From Leptodontidium sp. MPI-SDFR-AT-0119 (Eukaryota; Ascomycota; Leotiomycetes; Helotiales; Leptodontidiaceae), in NCBI GenBank assembly GCA_020726505.1, contig JAHLEZ010000016.1, positions 558,001-622,000 on the forward strand: a stretch of 64,000 nt of DNA. The letters are read 5' to 3'. The notes beneath the pieces were generated by a model. It was not told the origin of the DNA, searched no databases, and saw nothing but the letters and a program-made list of their open reading frames with translations. This document shows positions 57,458-64,000 of this stretch, piece by piece. Each line of letters opens with the position of its first letter. The stretch's first letter is position 1. The position numbers were made by a program, and so were the translations under genes.

Positions 57458-57918
57458 GTTTAAGTGGGATTTGGCTAGGTTTGCGGGGATTTTTTTATTT
57501 TTATATAGAGTTTTAGTTAGGTTTTTTTTTTTTATAGATTTATAAGATCTTTGACTAGGTTTGGCCGGATTAGTTGTGGATTTAAGCGGAATTAAGTGGA
57601 TTTCTAGTGTTTTAGTTATAGAGATACTTAATTTATTAAGTAGAAAAGTTTTTATAAATGAAAATAATATAGAATTTCTTTATATACTTTTAATAAATAT
57701 ATTTAAAGCTCCTTAACTTGAGATTTGTGATTATTAAAGTTTAAGAAAGCTCTGAAGAGCTCGAATTTCTGGCGGGACAAATTCTTCGTAAGACTATTAG
57801 TAAGTATATTAGTAGTAGAAGATATATTACTTTAAAGGATCTGCGAGTATATTTTTACTTTTACTATATATTATAAATATTAATATAGCGTAGCTTTGTC
57901 GCGATCCTTTTAGTATTA

Positions 57919-60900
57919 CTCGTCGGTTTCCTGATTTTTTTCGTTAAAGTGGCCGACCTGTGTAAGTAGGTCGGAACTAGTAACTTGGATATACTAGTAA
58001 CTTAGATATAGCGGGGCCGGCCTAATTAATTACTTTATACAACTAATTTTAGTCCGTTTGACTTAATTTTTTTATAGAAAGATACGCGATAGTTAAAATA
58101 ATAATTACTAAACAAGTACATTAAGGTTAGGGCTAATTAATAAGGCGTTGTATTAAGTTTAATATGGTTTTTGGGTGTAGATTTGGTAGGTCTTAGCGCC
58201 TCGGGACTTCCCGTAGTTTGTTGACAGGGGTACAAATCGCGTCCGGATTTCCTTACTAACACGTAAAAACGCGATTTATCTTACTTATATATATATACTA
58301 TTTAATTTAGACACGAACTACACTTATAATGGCTAAATCTACGCCTTAAATTAAGTATAGAGGGTCTAAGAGGGGCAAGAAGAAGACCTCTTTAGATACT
58401 AGTATTGCTCGTATACGGAAGAAGCCCAAATATAAGACCCCCGTATACATAAGCTAGGAAGCTAGGATTTAAGCTGCCTTGGAGGTATACGAGAACCCCG
58501 ACGACATCGATATTACTAGTCTACGTATTGCCGCTAGCGTCTTTGGTGGAGTTAGCTACTTTATATTGAATCACCGTTATAAGAAGAGAGACAGTTTAAA
58601 GAATTTGGCTGAGAATAGAGGCTATAATAAGAAGCTAAATGAAGCTCAAGAAGTATCTTTGATATAGTATATTGATATTGTTATTAAGAGAGGCTTTCTT
58701 ATAAGATATAATATAATTGTTGCCGCTGTAACTATAATATTAAGTCTCTTAATAGAAATTTTCTAGCGAATTAGACAGAATTGGGCTAAAAGATGGGTTA
58801 ATAAAATAGACGCTACTGGCCGATATTATATTTTACGAACTACTCTAATAGACTAAAAGCGCAAAGATTGTATGACGATTGAAGAGATTACTAGTTGCTT
58901 TAAGAAGTTAACTATAGTGATAGCTAAATACTTAATACATTAGAAAAATATCTTTAATATAGACGAAATTGGCTTCCGGGTCGGGTGTATTAGTAGTATA
59001 ACGGTTATTACGTACAAGAACATCAGGAAGGTACGTTTTCTTACTTAAAAAGCGCTTATCCTGATGACTAAGTATATATTAACTGTTTTTAGGTTTATAC
59101 CCGTGACCTTGTCGACCGCGAATTTATATTAGTTATTAAGTGTATCTCTGCCGCTGGCTACGCCATTGATTACTATATTATTATGCCGGGGGCTGTTTAC
59201 TAAGAGAAGATGTTTAATAACAACTTACCTCTAGGTATAAAGATCTCTTGTAGTAAAAAGGGGTATTTAAGTGACGAGCTTATATTAGAATAGCTCAAAT
59301 ACTTTAATCAATAAACTAGAGGCTGCTAATAAGGTTAATGGTGTCTCTTGATATTTAATAGCTATAGTAGCTATATAACGTATGAGTTTATCTCTAGGTG
59401 TAAGTAACTAAAGATTATACCTTTCTGTTTAATTGCTCACTCGACATATACTATATAACTATTAGACGTTACTTGTTTTTAGTTTAAAAAGCATTAATAT
59501 AGACGAGTAATTAAAGATAGAATTAGAGACAGTTATAACACCTTTACTAAATACACCTTTCTTTAATGCCTTTACTAAATTAGAGCTAAAACCTTTAAGA
59601 AAGAGACAATTTAGTTAGTCTTTAGGTGTACCGGCATATAGCTATTAAACGCGGATGTTATTATTTTAGCTTTCAAGCTTACTTAGGATACCTAAATAGG
59701 CGATAAAAACACTGGTGGACGGGTGTACAACTATACCCTAGATGATCTATTTAATATAATTAATGTTCTTATATTTAACGAACTTATATTACGCTAAGTA
59801 CTAGCTAATAATCGGTTTTGGGAGGCCGAAATAGCGTTAGACGACGAATACGACTATATTCCGTGGATTTAGGATAATAGGGCTTTCGACAATGAGCTAG
59901 AGGACGGAATCTAGCTCCCACAGCTCCCACGTGACGGAGATATCGATATTATAGACGACTTAATAGCTCCATTAGTAAGCTGTTGTATCGACGAATTACT
60001 CGATATTCAAGATTTAATAGAGGCAGTAACTCTAGAGCTAGAGCAACCTCCGTAACCTAAAGGTATCGAAGACTACGGCGATTACGGCTTTAGAAAGACG
60101 GCGGAAGATCCACGTTAGTATAAGAAGACGCCATTTTTTGATACACTATACGGAGCTAAAGGAATTAACGTACACGCCTAATTTCTAGAAACCTACGAAG
60201 ATATACTATTATCTTTATTAAAGCGACTCTCTAATAAGAAGTTCCGGAAAGGTAGTATAGTTAATGTAATACTAGGCGACGCCGCGTACTAAGAGCTTAC
60301 TTTAACTGTATTAAATAATACCTAGGGCAGCTAATCCCTTGTGCTTAATGACGAAGATGGTGCTAAGAGAGTTAAATCACGCGGCGGGGGCCGTGTAATC
60401 TCCTCTGGGGAAGGGTTGCGAATCATCGGCGACAAGAACGAATCTGCCTAGGAGTCTAAACTTACGAAGCTCCGTAGGGAGGCAAATATTGCTGGAAATA
60501 TATTAAAGATAAAGGAAGAGAAGGTTACTAGAGCTTAAGCTCGACAGTAAAAGAAAGAGGAGAAGGAGACTGCGAAGGTTTAAAAAAGAATAGAAAAGGC
60601 ACGTATTTAGGAGGAGAAAGCTTAGGCTAAAATATAATAAAAGCTCGACAAAGCTACGAAGATACAGGCTTTAATTAGTGCTAGGAAGAAGCCTAGGGGT
60701 CGGAAACTAAATATAATTAAAGAAGAAGAGGCTACACAATAAGAAGAGGCTATATAGCAAGAGCCTGTAGTTATAGCCGTATCTTAAAGACTAATTCGTA
60801 CTAAGAGACTAATACAAAAGGCGATTGAGATACTTAGCGACGACGAGTAAGAGGGTAGTAGTAATATCGAGAGCCTTATAGAGTTAGATTTGTCCGCTGA

Positions 60901-61274
60901 TTCTGATTCTGACGTTAATTTGACTAATAATAGTAGTGGTGGGCCTGTAGATTACGATAATTACGATTAAGGAGTGTTAAAGTTAGTAGTCGGATGGGAT
61001 TACATAAGCGAGTGCACCTGAAATCCCCTTTACTTTAATTAATTACAATATATAATATAAAATTAAATGACGTCATTTAAGTTGTGATTAGTATAGAAAT
61101 TTATTCTGCATCTAATAGTTTATCCCCGAAGTTGATTATATTAGTAGTTAAAAAGTTATTACTTAATTAAGTCGACCGTCGCTGTGTCTAAGTTACTGGT
61201 ATGTCTAAGTTGCTGGTGCCGACCTGCTTGCGCAGGTCGGCCACTTTAACGAAAAAAATCAGGAAACCGACGAG
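57919..61274 (+). mobile_element. Long Fot/pogo-type element nested in copia B
   Basis: 3,356 bp flanked by TA (57917-57918 and 61275-61276). Inverted repeats begin CTCGTCGGTTTCCTGATTTT and stay similar for about 100 bp. They include a CCGACCTG/CAGGTCGG hairpin and direct repeats of an AGTAACTTAGATATA unit. The empty site is seen in element A (TAGTATTATTTA near 33973), which confirms the boundaries. RIP-degraded. Confidence 0.92.
58329..60970 (+). pseudogene. Fot/pogo transposase remnant
   Basis: From ATG 58329: basic start (KYRGSKRGKKKTSLDTSIAR), Psq-like HTH DDIDITSLRIAASVFGGVSY, CENP-B-like region, then IFNIDEIGFRVG (first catalytic Asp, near 58955), and HSTYTIxLLDVTCF near 59440 (family: HSTHLLQPLDV.CF). 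A long acidic/lysine C-terminal region (to about 60970) makes it near 880 codons, longer than Fot1 (about 540 aa). RIP stops throughout. Confidence 0.8.
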
Positions 61275-64000
61275 TATTTATAACGAGCCTAATAGTTTAT
61301 TAATTATTATATAAAATCTCTTACGTCTCACTTAGATTAAGAGCTAAGTTTTTGAAGAAGCGCTAAAGAGTTATAGTTTCTTTACTTATATACTCTAGTA
61401 TAAGTAATTTTACTTTAGTTATTAAAGTAATAATTATTACTTATCTTAATACTTTTTAGATTACTGGCCTATTAAATAGAAAGATCACGTAACCTTAGGA
61501 TAATCGTCGTGTCTTTATATTATTAGCGAAAGAGGCGTTAGAGGCAATAATAATTGCTCTGTTATAGTATTTATTATAAATAATACTTAGAAAGCGCGTA
61601 CTAAACAGGTAACGAATGAGCTAATATATTATAGTAAAGTGTTTAGGCCTAGGGTTTATTACGAATTGTAAGAGTAAGGCAATTATATATATAATATATA
61701 GTCTTATAATAATTGCTACGTATAAGACAGAGCTTACTCTCTCTTAGTATACTTTGATATATTTCTTAAAAGCTTGTCTTATATACTTGACAAGATCGAT
61801 TTACGGTAGTAGTGTCGTTAAATAATTGCTATTTACTTACTCAAATTTGCGAGCGATTTTCTTAAAGTATTAATTATAGACTAAGGAGATCGTTTTGCGC
61901 TTTCGATCACGTAATACTTTAATCCCTAGGAATTATTTAATGTTTTTAAGATTATATATATTATATACTTAGTTTAGACACTTAATAAGATCTTGTCTAA
62001 GCTTTTAATTATCTCGGTAATAAAGCACTTAGATGTCGTCTACGTAAAAGAGGACTAATATTTTGTGTTTAGGATTTATGAATATATAAGGCTCCTCTAA
62101 GTAAAGAGAGAGCCTTAGATTAGTTAGAGTCTTACTTATATACTTATATTAAAGGTAAGGGGAATCACGTATTCCGTAAAGTGCGCGATTAACTCGTAAT
62201 ACTTAGTTAAGTTATTAAAAACTAAGTAGAAATTAATAGTATATTATTTCACTATCTATATCTCTTAAGGTATTAATAAAGGTATTAATTACGTCGAAGT
62301 ACTTGACTTCTAAATCAAAATAGACTACGAGCGCTATAGTGATTCTAAAAGACTTTATAAAGAGTATACTAGTATATATTAATATAATCATTGTCTTACT
62401 TTAGAGATCACCCCGAACTACTATTTATAAGCGACATCTTGAGATATATCTGTTTTTATTTAGCTTATACTTAAAGACTCACATAAGTAAGACGAGTGTG
62501 TCTATAGTGCTCGAATCGTACTTCTGTGAGTACTAGTGTTTATATTTATTTATATTCCCTATTTCTAACTTATAGTCTTCTAGAAACTACTTTCTTATTA
62601 AGTAGTTCTCAAGATCGCTCTACTTCTTTAACTTTAGTAAAAGATCTTAGACTTTAATTTTAGGAAGTAAGAGCTTTCCTTTTAGTGGCGGGCGATTTAT
62701 TTATATTACTATTACGATTATTAAATATATTATCTTAGTTAATTCCCTAAAATTGTCTTAGTCTTCCTAAGACATATATTAATTAAGTATAAACCTATAA
62801 AGAAGCTAGTTAATTTCGGATTAAAGATCACTGTACTTAATTAAAGTATACTTATTAGAGTTTACACTCCTAAGGTTTAAGTCACTTCTAAGATTAGGGT
62901 TACCCTTTTAAGAGCGTATTTCTTTAAGGATAATAGTAAGCGTTATAAATACTCTACTACTTTTACCTCCTCTACGTAGTCTCCCTCTTTTTCTTGTACT
63001 CCTTATTAGCTTTTCTCGAGTACTTGAAGTTTTAGATTGAGCCGTGGCGGCCTTAACCTTTATTTAAGAGTGTGTTATTACTCTCGTTTATTCTCGTACG
63101 TTTAACTAAGCTCTTAACACTTTAGTCCGAGAGCGCGTCACTACTTTCGATAACGAGTCTAAGGTTCTAAAAGCTTACCCTTAAGGAGTTAATTACTTTA
63201 GATTTTTATTTATAACTTCTTGAGTTACTTAATTAGAGTTTTTAGTTAGTTCTTCTAGTGCTTCTTTTAGTAATAGTGACTTTACTCGCGGGTAATCCAC
63301 TTTTAAAGTATATAACAGTATTTAAATCTCGAGTCTAGAAGCTCGAGACGGACCTTTAGTTTAGTCTTATAGTATATTTAACGCCTAATCTGTGAGTTAT
63401 ATATTCTCACTTAGACGCGATCCCTCTAAGTCTTATTCTATACTTAACGTAAGCCTTAAGTCGTATACACTCGACCTCTACTCCTTGCCCTCTACTAGTA
63501 CTTTAATCGGCGTATCGTTTAGTGTAAGAGTGGCTTTAGGAGTCAGAAGTCCCGTTATAATACTTGGTTTTCTAGTATCTTTTACCTCTAAGTTTTGACT
63601 CTTTAGAGTAATAGTTAATCCCTTGACAGGCTTAGAAAGTAATATTAGAGCGCTTTTAATTATAGTTGTCGCTTCCTTGACAGTCTTATTACTTATAATA
63701 TTCTCTAAGATTCCGGCTTAGTTTACGACTAATTTATCTTCTTTAATAAGATCGCAAATTGACTAAGCTTCCTTAATTATAATCATTACTTCTTCTTGAC
63801 TTAACGTATAAAACACGTCTTTATTAAAGCGTACGTTACACGTAATAATAATTCGGTCGAGACGTGGCACTTAGATCCGGTAAATGTTAAAAGTATAAAA
63901 ACTTATTAAGTATTTAATATATATACACGTATTTACTTTAAACGCTCTTTTCTCTTGCCTTTTTACTTGTTTTATTATTAATAGATATACTTTACACCCA

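Larger units (their letters stand above)
55189..64000 (-). mobile_element. Copia element B, second copy of element A, cut by the window edge
   Basis: Starts with the same LTR (55189-55383) and follows element A base for base in order: PPT, antisense ORF, RNase H, reverse transcriptase and beyond. Differences are overwhelmingly C/T and G/A. A Fot/pogo-like element (57919-61274) interrupts its RNase H. The 5' LTR lies beyond 64000. Confidence 0.92.
57670..64000 (-). pseudogene. copia pol remnant of element B
   Basis: Minus-strand pol as in element A: the RNase H end lies at about 57670-57918, interrupted at a TA by the Fot-like element, and resumes from 61277 with RNase H, reverse transcriptase (YVDDI region near 62040) and integrase towards the window end. 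More heavily RIP-mutated than element A. Confidence 0.78.

Overview
The window is fungal DNA, most likely from a filamentous ascomycete (Pezizomycotina, probably Sordariomycetes). The one large gene has short introns of 52-65 bp with GT...AG ends and CTAAC/CTGAT-like branch sites. The transposable elements (TEs) are typical of such fungi (impala-like, Fot/pogo, hAT, Ty1/copia, Ty3/gypsy chromovirus). Most repeats carry dense C-to-T and G-to-A decay: CA and TG are scarce, TA is abundant, CG is kept. This is the mark of repeat-induced point mutation (RIP) acting on CpA.

Layout. 1-2038: the 5' end of a minus-strand gene, then a short divergent promoter broken by an impala-like transposon (411-1677) and a solo LTR (1697-1987). 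2039-12184: a 10.1 kb RIP-degraded gypsy chromovirus with an AGTTC target duplication. It contains an intact Tc1/mariner element (3079-4337), a non-autonomous LTR element (5607-7773) and an inverted solo LTR of its own family (10057-10358). 12185-20340: a host island with an intact 297-aa gene, a MITE, and a seven-exon NLR-like gene (hydrolase, degenerate NACHT-like domain, ankyrin repeats, ZZ finger). 20350-24937: a decayed large DDE transposon with TA target site. 24940-41925: decayed retroelements, including a copia element inside another copia element. 41926-53220: less mutated DNA with tandem repeats, MITEs, a WD40 tail from a second NLR-like gene, a Fot element split by a solo LTR, and a 5'-truncated glutathione S-transferase gene. 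53225-64000: hAT and pogo remnants, then a second copy of the nested copia element, itself split by a 3.36 kb Fot/pogo element, running off the window.

The intact coding content is small: the 297-aa gene, the NLR-like gene, the DD41E transposase and the partial gene at the left edge. The first two lie in tandem 0.9 kb apart and may form one self/non-self recognition or stress locus; this is inference. Points most worth a second look: an aspartate at the nucleophile position of the NLR hydrolase, an in-frame intron that rebuilds the ZZ finger, a convergent antisense ORF kept in both copies of the copia element, the palindromic divergent promoter split by three independent TE insertions, and the intact DD41E transposon inside RIP-destroyed DNA. 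Coding calls in RIP regions come from reading translations by eye and are approximate at their edges.
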